A stretch of 64,000 bases of DNA from positions 234,034 through 298,033 of the forward strand of contig NZ_PCGR01000002.1 in the NCBI RefSeq assembly GCF_002798305.1, given 5' to 3'. The position numbers and the translations under genes are program-made. A model generated the notes under the pieces. It did not search any database, was not told the origin of the DNA, and saw only the letters and a list, made by a program, of their open reading frames with translations. This DNA comes from Chryseomicrobium excrementi (GTDB lineage: Bacteria; Bacillota; Bacilli; Bacillales_A; Planococcaceae). Shown here piece by piece: positions 17,041-25,483 of this stretch (position 1 is its first letter; each line of letters opens with the position of its first letter).

Positions 17041-17766
17041 ATGAGCACGGAACTCAGCTTTCTTTTTGTGGTGGGATTTATGGCGATTCACTTATTTTCT
17101 CGTCATGTACATAGTTTGCGTAGGAATCCCCGTAGCCAATTTCTATCCATTGCAGGTGGAATCTCTGTTGCTTATGTGTTTCTCCACTTGTTACCAGAAC
17201 TCGGGGACTTTCAACGAGAGCTTGAAGGAGAAGGAGTCCTTTCTTATTTGGAACACCATATCTATCTGATTGCATTGATAGGTCTCGTGCTTTTTTATGG
17301 TCTAGAGCAGTTCGTGAAGAAATCTCATAAACATCGTGAACATCAGTCATCGATTTCGCATCATGCAGGTGTCTTTTGGGTTCATATCGGCACATTCGCT
17401 TTATATAATTTTAGTATTGGATATCTTTTAGTTCGTGAAGAGTTCACAGACTCTCTTGGACCTTGGGCATTCTTTATCGCCTTAGGTGTCCATTTTATAA
17501 CCAATGACATCAGTCTAGATAAACAACATGACCAGGATTATGCAAAATACGGGAGATGGCTACTAACAGCCTCTATTTTTATCGGATGGATTACGGGAGT
17601 TCTGACAGAGCTGCATCCCTTCATTGTTTCTTATTTGGTTGCTGTGCTCGCAGGAGGAATTATATTGAATGTGATGAAAGAAGAACTACCTGAGGAACGA
17701 GAGAGCAGCTTTCCTGCGTTTTTAGGTGGCGTAGTTGCCTACACCGTCATCCTGCTGCTAATATAA
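17041..17766 (+). CDS. ZIP-like membrane protein
   Basis: A 241-residue membrane protein with about seven to eight helices and a His-rich cytosolic loop (KKSHKHREHQSSISHH). Helix segments ISVAYVFLHLLPEL and HFITNDISLDKQH, and the C-terminal VLAGGIILNVMKEELPEE, resemble ZIP metal transporter helices IV and V, although the canonical HxxxE motifs are diverged. Metal transport is therefore only a possibility. ATG 17041 has AAGGGG before it; upstream starts have no site. Confidence 0.65.
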   Translation: MSTELSFLFVVGFMAIHLFSRHVHSLRRNPRSQFLSIAGGISVAYVFLHLLPELGDFQRELEGEGVLSYLEHHIYLIALIGLVLFYGLEQFVKKSHKHREHQSSISHHAGVFWVHIGTFALYNFSIGYLLVREEFTDSLGPWAFFIALGVHFITNDISLDKQHDQDYAKYGRWLLTASIFIGWITGVLTELHPFIVSYLVAVLAGGIILNVMKEELPEERESSFPAFLGGVVAYTVILLLI

Positions 17767-17770
17767 GACA

Positions 17771-17814
17771 TAAAAAAAGAGCCCCTAGACATACGGTCTA
17801 CTAGGACTCTTTCG
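17771..17814. terminator. Terminator shared by the ZIP-like gene and tRNA-Val
   Basis: Stem AAAGAGTCC / GGGCTCTTT, continued after a small bulge by TAGAC / GTCTA with a 5-nt loop. T runs flank both sides, so it can terminate the plus-strand gene and the minus-strand tRNA transcript. Confidence 0.8.
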
Positions 17815-17859
17815 TGTGAAAGCCGTGTTCCGACAGCTTCCACAGGGTTTGGCACCCAA

Positions 17860-17932
17860 TGATCCCGACTGGGTTCGAACCAGCGACCTCCACCCTGTCA
17901 AGGTGGCGCTCTCCCGACTGAGCTACAGGATC
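17860..17932 (-). tRNA. tRNA-Val (anticodon GAC)
   Basis: Folding the minus strand gives a 7-bp acceptor stem (GATCCTG / CGGGATC, one G-T pair), a D arm closed by GCTC/GAGC, an anticodon stem CCACC/GGTGG with loop TTGACAG (anticodon GAC at loop positions 3-5, reading GUC valine codons) and a T arm GCTGG-TTCGAAC-CCAGT. The discriminator is A and CCA is not encoded. Length 73 nt. It is a lone tRNA gene and no integrated element abuts it. Confidence 0.95.
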
Positions 17933-18007
17933 TAAATTTTACTGACAAAGATTATTATACCGCTTTTGACCAAGAGTGCAAGGAAAACTTTAAGGAGAAT
18001 GAGAACA

Positions 18008-18217
18008 ATGACCGAGCTTCATACCGGCACGCCACTTCCACAAAAAGTAAGTAAACCGGCAGTTCGAGCACTACACCAGCACGGTATTTTCACCTTGGAA
18101 CAGTTAGCTACGAAATCGTTTAAAGAAGTGCAGGCCTACCATGGGGTGGGACCAAAAGTGCTGCGCGTTCTTGAAGAAGCCCTATCAGCAAAAGGACTGT
18201 CGTTTTTAACCGATTAA
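18008..18217 (+). CDS. Helix-hairpin-helix (RNA polymerase alpha CTD-like) protein
   Basis: A 69-residue protein whose bulk is a single helix-hairpin-helix module: KPAVRALHQHGIFTLEQLAT, then VQAYHGVGPKVLRVLEEAL. This matches the fold of the RNA polymerase alpha C-terminal domain and binds nucleic acid non-specifically in related proteins. ATG 18008 is preferred with AAGGAG 10 nt upstream; an ATG at 17999 is too close to that site. Function unknown. Confidence 0.75.
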   Translation: MTELHTGTPLPQKVSKPAVRALHQHGIFTLEQLATKSFKEVQAYHGVGPKVLRVLEEALSAKGLSFLTD

Positions 18218-18234
18218 TTGGAGGAGATTCGGGT

Positions 18235-18265
18235 AAATAAATACCAGAATCTTTTAGGAAATGAG
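18235..18265 (+). terminator. Terminator or leader hairpin before glsA
   Basis: An 11-nt inverted repeat, AGATTCGGGTA and TACCAGAATCT (one mismatch), with a 6-nt AATAAA loop followed by TTTT. It can end the HHH gene transcript or act as an attenuator 9 bp before the glutaminase start. Confidence 0.65.
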
Positions 18266-18273
18266 GGAGAGAC

Positions 18274-19206
18274 ATGTCGCTTAAAGAATACGAAAGACAA
18301 CTTGAGGAACTTTTCATAGACTGTGAAAAGAACTGTGAACAGAATGGGAAAGTTGCTTCTTATATACCTGCTTTAGAACGAGTCGACCCCGACTTATTTG
18401 CAGTCAGTATTATGGATACTCAGGGACGGTCGATCTCAACCGGAGACGTTGATTTCAAATTTACAATGCAAAGTATTTCAAAAGTGGTCATCTTTTTATA
18501 TGCCCTTGAAAATTTCGGGGAAGAAGCAGTGTTTGAACGCATCACATTAGACCCCACAGGCGATCCATTCAATACCATCATGGGGATTCAAAGCACGACA
18601 GAAGGGAACGTCCACAATCCGATGATCAACTCGGGTGCAATTGTTCTCAGTTCGATGATTGCGGAAAAAGACGGACCGGAAGCACTTCAAAATATGCTAG
18701 AGTTTACGCGAACTTTGACAGGTGACGACGGCATCTATGTGGATGTCGAGGTATTTGATTCGGAAAAGTCCACGGCTCTTCGCAACAAAGCCATTGCCTA
18801 TTTCCTACAAGCATCAGGATCCATACATGACACAGAAGACTCACTCGACCTCTATTTTCAAATGTGCTCGATTGCAGTGACTGTGGAAGATATTGCGAGG
18901 ATGGGAGCTTTACTTGCAAACAAAGGGGTAGACCCGTTTTCCGGTGAACGCATCTTGCAGGATTCCAATGTCAAGACAGCGAATGCTTACATGCTGCTCA
19001 GTGGGATGTATGATGCTTCTTCTCGTTTTACAATCAAGGTGGGATTCCCTGCAAAAAGTGGCGTTTCCGGAAGTATTCTGGCAGTAGTTAGTGACCGGAT
19101 GGGTATCGGAATCTTATCGCCTCCCCTTGATTCTAGAGGGAACAGTGTCAAAGGAATTCAATTGTTGAAAAAGCTTTCTGAACACTGGGACCTCTCGGTA
19201 TTTTAA
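18274..19206 (+). CDS. glsA: Glutaminase A
   Basis: A 310-residue serine-dependent glutaminase (beta-lactamase-like fold) hydrolysing glutamine to glutamate and ammonia. Visible family features are the nucleophile motif SISK (within FTMQSISKVV, about residue 70), NPMINSGAI about 110-118 and the C-terminal AKSGVSGSILAVV. Length matches GlsA of Bacillus (about 309-327). In Bacillus glsA is often next to a glutamine transporter; here it stands alone. GGGAGAG precedes the ATG. Confidence 0.95.
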   Translation: MSLKEYERQLEELFIDCEKNCEQNGKVASYIPALERVDPDLFAVSIMDTQGRSISTGDVDFKFTMQSISKVVIFLYALENFGEEAVFERITLDPTGDPFNTIMGIQSTTEGNVHNPMINSGAIVLSSMIAEKDGPEALQNMLEFTRTLTGDDGIYVDVEVFDSEKSTALRNKAIAYFLQASGSIHDTEDSLDLYFQMCSIAVTVEDIARMGALLANKGVDPFSGERILQDSNVKTANAYMLLSGMYDASSRFTIKVGFPAKSGVSGSILAVVSDRMGIGILSPPLDSRGNSVKGIQLLKKLSEHWDLSVF

Positions 19207-19213
19207 ATGAACT

Positions 19214-19246
19214 AGACCTTTCGTGTAGTTGCGAAAGGTCTTTTTT
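19214..19246 (+). terminator. Intrinsic terminator of glsA
   Basis: Perfect 10-bp stem AGACCTTTCG / CGAAAGGTCT, 8-nt loop, T6 tail. Confidence 0.9.
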
Positions 19247-19303
19247 CATGGACAAATGAAACGGAGGCTTCAAATTGATATAATAATTAGTTTATTTCTA
19301 ATA

Positions 19304-19332
19304 TTGAAATAATTATAGTCTTATATTATGAT
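19304..19332 (+). promoter_or_regulatory. SigA-type promoter of cstA
   Basis: TTGAAA (19304-19309), a 17-bp spacer and TATGAT (19327-19332), both one base from consensus, in an AT-rich stretch about 35 bp before the CstA start. Confidence 0.7.
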
Positions 19333-19366
19333 GAGGTAGTAATTTATTTGAAAATAAGGAGGGGTT

Positions 19367-21112
19367 ATGGAAATGAATGCCGTTGCTTTAGCATCGATTG
19401 GTCTTTTCATCTTTATTTTAGGCTACCGTTTTTATTCTAAGTTCTTAGCAGAGAAGATTTTCAAATTAGATCCAAACTATGTAACACCTGCTCATCGATT
19501 TGAAGATGGCGTCGATTTCGTGCCAACAAATAAGTGGGTACTTTGGGGGCACCACTTTACATCTGTTGCTGGAGCAGCGCCGATTTTAGGTCCAGCTATT
19601 GCGGTTTACTGGGGCTGGCTACCTGCATTTTTATGGGTTGTTTTAGGAACCGTATTTGCAGCTGGCTTCCATGATTTTGGTACGCTTGTCTTATCGGTTC
19701 GGAATAAAGGACAGTCTGTTGGGACGCTTGCCCACAGATTGATCGGACAGCGCGGGAAGATTCTATTCTTATTCATTATTTTGATTTTAGTACTTATGGT
19801 AAACGCTGTATTTGCTTGGGTTATTGCAAACTTGTTCATTTCCTTCCCAGCGGCAGTTCTACCTGTCATGATTCAGATTCCTTTAGCTGTATGGATCGGA
19901 TTCTCCGTTTATAAAAAGCAAGGGAAAATGCTGATTCCGTCTTTGATTGCTCTGGTGATCATGTATGCTACAGCAGTCATTGCCAGCAACGTGGAATGGA
20001 TGCAAATTGACCTTGTTCGTTATATGGGCGGCGAAGAAGGAGCTGGTATATTTGGTTTAGGTGCCGTGTCTACCGCATTCTTTATTTGGATTTTGTTCTT
20101 GATGATTTATGTATACATAGCTTCCACACTCCCAGTATGGCAGCTGTTGCAACCTCGTGATTTTATCAACTCGCATCAACTGGTTGTTGGTCTATTGATT
20201 CTGTACCTAGGACTGTTCTTTACAGTTCCTGAAGTGACGGCGCCGATGACCAATGCTACTACAGATGTATCGTGGTTGCCACTCCTGTTCATCACCATTG
20301 CGTGTGGAGCGATTTCTGGATTCCACGGTCTCGTATCGTCTGGAACGTCTTCGAAACAATTGTATAAAGAGACGGATGCACGCTTTGTTGGCTATGCAGG
20401 GGCTGTTGGTGAAGGTGTATTAGCCTTAGTTTCTATTATGGCAGTCATCACCTTCTTCCCAAGTGCTGATGCATTCCGTGAAAGTTACTCGAGCTTTGCC
20501 GCTGCAAGTGGAGGCGGATTAGGGAACTTTGTTCAAGGGGCGGCACAGCTTGCAGAGGGGTTGTTCATTCCTGCTAGTATCGCGACGACGATCGTATCTA
20601 TTATCGTCATCAGCTTCGCGGCGACAACTTTAGATACATCCGTGCGTTTAATGCGTTATATCATTGCAGAGCTTGGTCAAGAGTACAATTTGCCTGTACT
20701 AACAAAGACACACGTAGCAACGACGATTGCAGTTGCTTCTTCTGCAGCACTTGTCTTGATCCCAGAGGGACCAAACGGATTTGGTTCAGGTGGGTACTTG
20801 TTATGGCCGTTGTTTGGAACGTCTAACCAGTTGCTAGCAGGTATCTCACTGCTATTACTTACCATCTGGCTGAAGTGGCTTGGTCGTAACTATTGGGTCG
20901 CGCTCATTCCAATGATCTTCCTCGTATTTATGACGATGTTTGCAATGGCTCAACAGGTCTTCTTCCAGTGGGCGATGTGGGGAAGCAATCCAAACGGTCT
21001 CCTGTTTGTGTTCGGAGCTATCATCTTCGGATTTACGTTATGGATTTTATTAACTGCAGTATCAGCACTTCGCAAAGGGATTGATCCAAACTATAGTTTC
21101 GAAGAGGAATGA
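19367..21112 (+). CDS. CstA-family transporter (carbon starvation protein)
   Basis: A 581-residue membrane protein with about 14-16 helices. The N-terminal YRFYSKFLAEKIFKLD, the VLWGHHFTSVAGAAPILGPA block (about 58-77) and FHDFGTLVLSVRNKGQS are diagnostic for CstA, a starvation-induced importer of pyruvate or peptides. GGAGGGG precedes two alternative starts (19367, 19373). CstA often responds to carbon limitation, but no cre was found here. Monocistronic with its own terminator. Confidence 0.92.
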   Translation: MEMNAVALASIGLFIFILGYRFYSKFLAEKIFKLDPNYVTPAHRFEDGVDFVPTNKWVLWGHHFTSVAGAAPILGPAIAVYWGWLPAFLWVVLGTVFAAGFHDFGTLVLSVRNKGQSVGTLAHRLIGQRGKILFLFIILILVLMVNAVFAWVIANLFISFPAAVLPVMIQIPLAVWIGFSVYKKQGKMLIPSLIALVIMYATAVIASNVEWMQIDLVRYMGGEEGAGIFGLGAVSTAFFIWILFLMIYVYIASTLPVWQLLQPRDFINSHQLVVGLLILYLGLFFTVPEVTAPMTNATTDVSWLPLLFITIACGAISGFHGLVSSGTSSKQLYKETDARFVGYAGAVGEGVLALVSIMAVITFFPSADAFRESYSSFAAASGGGLGNFVQGAAQLAEGLFIPASIATTIVSIIVISFAATTLDTSVRLMRYIIAELGQEYNLPVLTKTHVATTIAVASSAALVLIPEGPNGFGSGGYLLWPLFGTSNQLLAGISLLLLTIWLKWLGRNYWVALIPMIFLVFMTMFAMAQQVFFQWAMWGSNPNGLLFVFGAIIFGFTLWILLTAVSALRKGIDPNYSFEEE

Positions 21113-21141
21113 AAAAGGGCTGCCCATGCAGCCCTTTTGTT
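21112..21141 (+). terminator. Intrinsic terminator of cstA
   Basis: AAAAAGGGCTGC / GCAGCCCTTTT hairpin with a CCAT loop and T tail, starting at the stop codon. Confidence 0.9.
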
Positions 21142-21159
21142 TGAGAGGAAGGTGACGTC

Positions 21160-21423
21160 ATGTCCTTACTAGATAAGATGAAAGCGCTCGTTGCTTTTTA
21201 TGAAGAAGTGTTGTCGATGCCCCATCGTTCTGAAATTGCGCGTGAGCTACGAGATCAAGATGACATGTTTTTGTTTATGCTCTATTCCGAAATGCTCGGG
21301 ATTCCGAATCCAGCCTACTACTACACGCTGGAATTGTATCCGTATATGATGGAACAGTTTCATGATTGGCATCTCAGAATGGGTATGGATAAATCACCGA
21401 TGACGGGCTTTCGTTGTTGCTAA
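21160..21423 (+). CDS. cory-CC-star protein
   Basis: An 87-residue protein ending in two cysteines at the stop codon (GFRCC), the defining feature of the cory-CC-star family. The body is rich in aromatic residues and methionine (SEMLGIPNPAYYYTLELYPY, then FHDWHLRMGMDKSP). The ArsA-like ATPase gene begins 17 bp after its stop, and the family is known for this pairing. Whether the terminal CC binds a metal or metalloid, or is handed to the ATPase like a tail-anchored client, is unknown. GAGAGGAAGGTG precedes the ATG. Confidence 0.88.
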   Translation: MSLLDKMKALVAFYEEVLSMPHRSEIARELRDQDDMFLFMLYSEMLGIPNPAYYYTLELYPYMMEQFHDWHLRMGMDKSPMTGFRCC

Positions 21424-21440
21424 ATGAAGGAGGACACATC

Positions 21441-22358
21441 ATGGAATCACAACAGATCGTATTCGTTGGCGGCAAAGGGGGCGTTGGAAAATCAACTTCT
21501 GCAGCAGCGATTGCCTGGAAGTATGCAGAACAAGGGAAAAAGACGCTACTTGTTTCTACTGATCCCGCGCATAATTTAGGGGATATTTTTGACACAACGA
21601 TTGGTGGAGAAGGGAAAGAGCTCGCTCCCAATCTGTTTGGGCTAGAGATTGATCCGGATACAGAGACGACGAAATACATAGACCAAGTCAAGCAAAATGT
21701 AAAAGGGACTGTCAATCCTACGATGATGCAAGAAGTATACCGTCAGCTAGACACAGCAAAGGCTTCACCAGGTGCAGATGAGGCAGCACTTTTTGATAAG
21801 ATTGTTTCCATTGTTTTAGATGAACGTGAGCATTACGACAAAATCGTCTTTGATACCGCTCCAACCGGTCATACGATTCGTTTGTTGACATTGCCTGAAC
21901 TCATGGGCGTCTGGATTGAGGGCTTATTACAAAAGCGAGAGAAAACAAATGAAAATTACGCGCAGCTTTTGAATGATGGCAAACCTCGAGAAGATCCCAT
22001 TTATGATGTGCTACGTGAACGTCAGCGTCGTTTTAAAGCGGTACGCGATGTCTTACTAGATGAAAGCATTACAGGTTATTTATTTGTTTTAAATCCAGAA
22101 CGCCTCCCCATTCTGGAAACTCAGAAAGCAGTCGACTTGCTTCACAATTACGGAATCCATGTCCAAACGTTGATTGTGAATCGTGTCTTACCGGAAGAGG
22201 TCGAAGGGGCATTCATGCTCGAACGCAAAGAAGCGGAAGCTCCGTATCTTGCAACGATTCAAAAACGATTTTCAAAACAAAAGCGTATCTACATCCCGTT
22301 CTTTGCTCGAGATATCTCGACGAAGGAACAGTTTGAACGATACGCTAGTTATTTATGA
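21441..22358 (+). CDS. ArsA/Get3-family ATPase
   Basis: A 305-residue single-domain ATPase of the ArsA/TRC40 class: deviant Walker A GGKGGVGKST (about 11-20), switch I STDPAHNLGDIFD, and DTAPTGHTIRLLTLPEL as the A-loop/switch II block. The family energises arsenite pumps or targets tail-anchored proteins. No arsB, arsR or arsenite genes are near, so an arsenic role is unlikely; the partner is the adjacent cory-CC-star protein. AGGAGG before ATG 21441 fixes the start. It overlaps the convergent hydrolase gene by 6 bp. Confidence 0.9.
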   Translation: MESQQIVFVGGKGGVGKSTSAAAIAWKYAEQGKKTLLVSTDPAHNLGDIFDTTIGGEGKELAPNLFGLEIDPDTETTKYIDQVKQNVKGTVNPTMMQEVYRQLDTAKASPGADEAALFDKIVSIVLDEREHYDKIVFDTAPTGHTIRLLTLPELMGVWIEGLLQKREKTNENYAQLLNDGKPREDPIYDVLRERQRRFKAVRDVLLDESITGYLFVLNPERLPILETQKAVDLLHNYGIHVQTLIVNRVLPEEVEGAFMLERKEAEAPYLATIQKRFSKQKRIYIPFFARDISTKEQFERYASYL

Positions 22359-23141
22359 AGTTCGCTCGACACCTAAAAACTCGAGAACAAAATCTAGATA
22401 GAGAAGTCTTTGTTCTACATTCGGTGCATGACCCGACTGATTAAACTCAGCAAAGGTGGCGTGAGGAATGAGTCGTGCTGTTTCTCGTGCTTTCTCTGGC
22501 GGATTTAATTGATCGTGGTCTCCGCTGATAACGAGGGTCTTGGCAGTAATTTTAGATAACTCCCCAGTGAAATCAAATCCCGTCAGAGCCTGATTGGCTG
22601 CTTCGATTTGTTCGGCAGTCATCGGCTCTGCTTTTTTAGCAGCTTCTTTACTCCATAGACCTACCGCTTGCAAGTCATGATACATGTATTTAGAAGCTTT
22701 CAAAATTTTCGCGTTATGAGTCAGACCTTCAAGTTCCTCTTTATGTTCCTCAAATAAAGCCTGCATGGCGGAGGTCTTGCCAGTAGATTTTGTGGCTACC
22801 AACACCAAACGCTTCACTCGATCTCCTAGACGAATGGCCACTCCTTGAGCTACATAACTTCCCATAGATACGCCGATGATATGTAATGAAGGAAGCCCCA
22901 GTTCTTCGATTAAAGCTACAATGTCTTCAATCAAGTCGTCTAAAGCGTAGCTCAATGAGCGTTCTGAATCCCCGTGACCGCGAAAGTCTGGTGTGATCAC
23001 ACGCAAATACTTTTTCAATACGCGCGTCTCTTCTTCAAACATGTGCCGGTTCCCTGTAAGTCCATGTAAAAGCAGGACAGCAGGGCCCGTGCTTTTTTCG
23101 GAAAATGCTAATTGAATGCCATTGACTGTTGTTGTCAGCAT
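22353..23141 (-). CDS. Alpha/beta-fold hydrolase
   Basis: A 262-residue soluble hydrolase. LLHGLTGNRHMF gives the oxyanion HG motif, GVSMGSYVA the nucleophile elbow (S about 93), SGDHDQLNPP the acid loop and QSGHAPNVEQ the catalytic histidine. The fold is shared by esterases, MenH/PcaD-type enzymes and haloperoxidase-like proteins; substrate is unknown. AGGAGG lies before the ATG. It is divergent from the SigB-type SDR gene. Confidence 0.9.
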   Translation of the reverse strand: MLTTTVNGIQLAFSEKSTGPAVLLLHGLTGNRHMFEEETRVLKKYLRVITPDFRGHGDSERSLSYALDDLIEDIVALIEELGLPSLHIIGVSMGSYVAQGVAIRLGDRVKRLVLVATKSTGKTSAMQALFEEHKEELEGLTHNAKILKASKYMYHDLQAVGLWSKEAAKKAEPMTAEQIEAANQALTGFDFTGELSKITAKTLVISGDHDQLNPPEKARETARLIPHATFAEFNQSGHAPNVEQRLLYLDFVLEFLGVERTS

Positions 23142-23195
23142 ACTGATGCCTCCTCGCTCTTTGTTTTCTTATGCCCATTTTCTCTGAAGTTAAAC

Positions 23196-23220
23196 GTTTT
23201 AAATAGGAGAGGGAGGGAAA
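23196..23220 (+). promoter_or_regulatory. SigB-type general stress promoter
   Basis: GTTTTA (23196-23201), a 13-bp spacer and GGGAAA (23215-23220) match the SigB consensus GTTTAA-N12-14-GGGTAT at 9 of 12 positions with ideal spacing, 36 bp before the SDR start. Orthologous SDRs (GSP39-like YdaD/YhdF) are SigB-dependent in B. subtilis, which supports the call. Confidence 0.65.
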
Positions 23221-23255
23221 ACAAATACCGATGAAAAACGTGAGGAGGAAATTCG

Positions 23256-24122
23256 ATGAATATTCATGAACGTCAACAAGATGGTCAGCCACCTCAGACA
23301 CAAAAACACCAACCCGGAGTCGAGTCCAAGATGGAACCAGCACCGGTGCATCCCACGGAATATAAAGGTGCCGGCAAGTTGAAGGGCAAAGTTGCTTTGA
23401 TTACAGGTGGAGACAGCGGAATCGGAAAAGCGGTTGCTATGGCCTTTGCGGCGGAAGGGGCTTCCGTCGTTATCAACTATTTGGATGAAGATGAAGATGC
23501 GAAAGAGACAAAGCGTCTCATTGAAGACCGCGGCGGGAAAGTCGAGCTTGTTAAAGGAGATATTACGAGCGAAGACTTTTGCGGAAAGTTGATTGATCAA
23601 ACTGTTGAAACGTTTGGCAGTCTCGATATTCTCGTAAACAATGCCGCTAAACAATTCCCTCAGAAATCTATTGAAGACATTACATCTGAACAGTGGGATT
23701 TGACATACAAAACGAATATCTATCCGATTTTCTATCTGTCCAAGCTCGCTATGCCGCATTTAGGGCAAGGAAGCGCCATTATCAATACCACTTCCGTAAC
23801 TACTTATATGGGCAATGAGGAACTGATCGATTATGCATCGACAAAAGGAGCCATTGTCGGCTTCACAAGAAGTCTCGCTCAAAACGTAGCATCAAAAGGG
23901 ATTCGTGTGAACATGGTGGCTCCCGGACCGATTTGGACCCCACTCATTCCATCGACATTTGATAAAGAACATGTAGAGGAGTTTGGAGTTGGCACGCCAC
24001 TTGGTCGTCCAGGACAGCCTCGTGATTTAGTTGGAGCTTATGTCTTGCTGGCCTCTGAAGACGGAGCTTATATGACAGGGCAATGCATCCATGTAAATGG
24101 CGGCATGTTGATGTCCTCTTAA
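23256..24122 (+). CDS. SDR oxidoreductase, general stress protein 39-like
   Basis: A 288-residue short-chain dehydrogenase with a hydrophilic N-terminal extension (QQDGQPPQTQKHQPGVESKM) typical of GSP39/YdaD/YhdF proteins. The NAD(P) site GGDSGIGKAVAMAFA, NNAA motif, catalytic Ser (NTTSVTTY) and YASTKGA (Tyr-x-x-x-Lys) are intact. It probably reduces an aldehyde or ketone during stress; substrate is unknown. AGGAGG precedes the ATG. Its terminator follows directly. Confidence 0.92.
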   Translation: MNIHERQQDGQPPQTQKHQPGVESKMEPAPVHPTEYKGAGKLKGKVALITGGDSGIGKAVAMAFAAEGASVVINYLDEDEDAKETKRLIEDRGGKVELVKGDITSEDFCGKLIDQTVETFGSLDILVNNAAKQFPQKSIEDITSEQWDLTYKTNIYPIFYLSKLAMPHLGQGSAIINTTSVTTYMGNEELIDYASTKGAIVGFTRSLAQNVASKGIRVNMVAPGPIWTPLIPSTFDKEHVEEFGVGTPLGRPGQPRDLVGAYVLLASEDGAYMTGQCIHVNGGMLMSS

Positions 24123-24147
24123 AGAGTAGCTGCGGCTGCTCTTTTTT
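24121..24147 (+). terminator. Intrinsic terminator of the SDR gene
   Basis: AAAGAGTAGC / GCTGCTCTTT stem (one T-G pair) with a TGCG loop and T6 tail. Confidence 0.85.
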
Positions 24148-24209
24148 CTTTTGCCATGAACGTGTACAATAGAGCATGGAAATTCAATAGAGAGAAGGCT
24201 TTACAACTC

Positions 24210-25322
24210 ATGGTAACTATTCAACCGCAACGCCAAACGCCGACCCAGGATGATTGGGAAGCGTATTTAGATATTCAAAAGCACGGCCGTTTGACACTTT
24301 CCAGTATCGAACTCACGACCACTTATTTATGCAATATGCGCTGCGAGCATTGTGCTGTCGGCGATATTTTAGCCCTGAAAGATCCGGAACCGATTGCAAT
24401 GGAGCGCATTTTAGCGCGTTTAGATGAAATTCCTCATCTGCGTACATTGAGTCTGACAGGTGGAGAGCCTTTGTTCTCGAAGAAATCATTAGAGAACGTA
24501 ATCTTGCCGCTGCTAAAGTATGCGAAATCACGTGGCGTGAAGACGCAAATCAACTCCAATCTGACGATGCCTTTTGAGCGTTATGAAGCTATAGCTCCAT
24601 TTCTAGATGTCTTACATATTTCTCACAACTGGGGAACTCCTGAAGACTTTATTGAAGGTGGGTTTGCCAACATGCCGACACCACCACCAGTTGCTGTTCG
24701 CCGAAAGCAATACGATGTGATGATTGAAAACAGCCGCCGTCTAGCTGAAATGGGGGTATTCATTTCTGCCGAGACCATGTTGAACAAGCGGACGCTACCT
24801 TATATAGAAGAAATCCATCGCCAAGTCGTGGAAGACATGAAGTGCAGCCGTCACGAAGTCCATCCGATGTATCCGGTCAGCTTTGCTTCGAACTTGGACG
24901 TCCTCACTCTAGAAGAGACGCGTCAAGCCATCTCGCGACTTCTGGAGGTCCGTGACCCGGATGTATGGATGTTGTTTGGAACACTTCCGTTCTATGCATG
25001 CAGTGATGCTGAAGACGATCTTCAACTGCTTCGGAAACTGCGAGAACAGAAAAACGTCACGATGCGAAATGATCCGGACGGGCGTTCGCGTCTGAACATT
25101 AATATCTTCACAGGTGAAGTGGCAGTGACGGACTTTGGAGAAGCTGCCAAGGTCGGGAATCTACTGGAAACGTCTCTTCCTGAGATTTACGAGAAGTGGT
25201 TAGGTACATCTACTGCAAAATCAATGAACTGTCATTGTCCAGCAGTCTCGTGTCTCGGACCAAACTTGCTTGTCAAAGATGCGTACTACCCACACATCGA
25301 TTTTACAAAACAAAAAGCATAG
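24210..25322 (+). CDS. yfkAB: Radical SAM/CxCxxxxC protein YfkAB
   Basis: A 370-residue radical SAM protein. The cluster motif CNMRCEHC (CxxxCxxC) lies near residue 42, followed by SLTGGEPLF; the C-terminus has CHCPAVSC, the CxCxxxxC motif that names this family and probably holds an auxiliary iron-sulfur cluster. In B. subtilis the locus was once annotated as yfkA and yfkB; here it is one continuous frame. GAGAAGG precedes ATG 24210; an upstream ATG at 24156 has no site. The substrate is not known. Confidence 0.9.
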   Translation: MVTIQPQRQTPTQDDWEAYLDIQKHGRLTLSSIELTTTYLCNMRCEHCAVGDILALKDPEPIAMERILARLDEIPHLRTLSLTGGEPLFSKKSLENVILPLLKYAKSRGVKTQINSNLTMPFERYEAIAPFLDVLHISHNWGTPEDFIEGGFANMPTPPPVAVRRKQYDVMIENSRRLAEMGVFISAETMLNKRTLPYIEEIHRQVVEDMKCSRHEVHPMYPVSFASNLDVLTLEETRQAISRLLEVRDPDVWMLFGTLPFYACSDAEDDLQLLRKLREQKNVTMRNDPDGRSRLNINIFTGEVAVTDFGEAAKVGNLLETSLPEIYEKWLGTSTAKSMNCHCPAVSCLGPNLLVKDAYYPHIDFTKQKA

Positions 25323-25330
25323 CGTACGAC

Positions 25331-25377
25331 GAACCCTGTACAGTTCTTTTTTTGAGAACTGATACAGGGTTATTTTT
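25331..25377 (+). terminator. Strong terminator after yfkAB
   Basis: Long hairpin: AACCCTGTA and TACAGGGTT pair, extended by CAGTTCT / AGAACTG with a T-rich loop, followed by ATTTTTG. Confidence 0.9.
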
Positions 25378-25483
25378 GTTTTATTTACACTAATAATTAG
25401 TATTATATTGATTTTTTTGATAATTAGTTAGTGAAAAAGGATTATTTTCAGTTTTTTTAGTTATTTACTCACCCTTTTCGCTT

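Noticed and set aside
21441-22358. Arsenic resistance ATPase
   Set aside because: No arsB, arsC, arsD or arsR gene nearby; the linked partner is a cory-CC-star protein.
25435-25460. CodY box before the DUF4397 gene (ATTATTTTCAG)
   Set aside because: Only the left half resembles the consensus; the GAAAATT half is missing.
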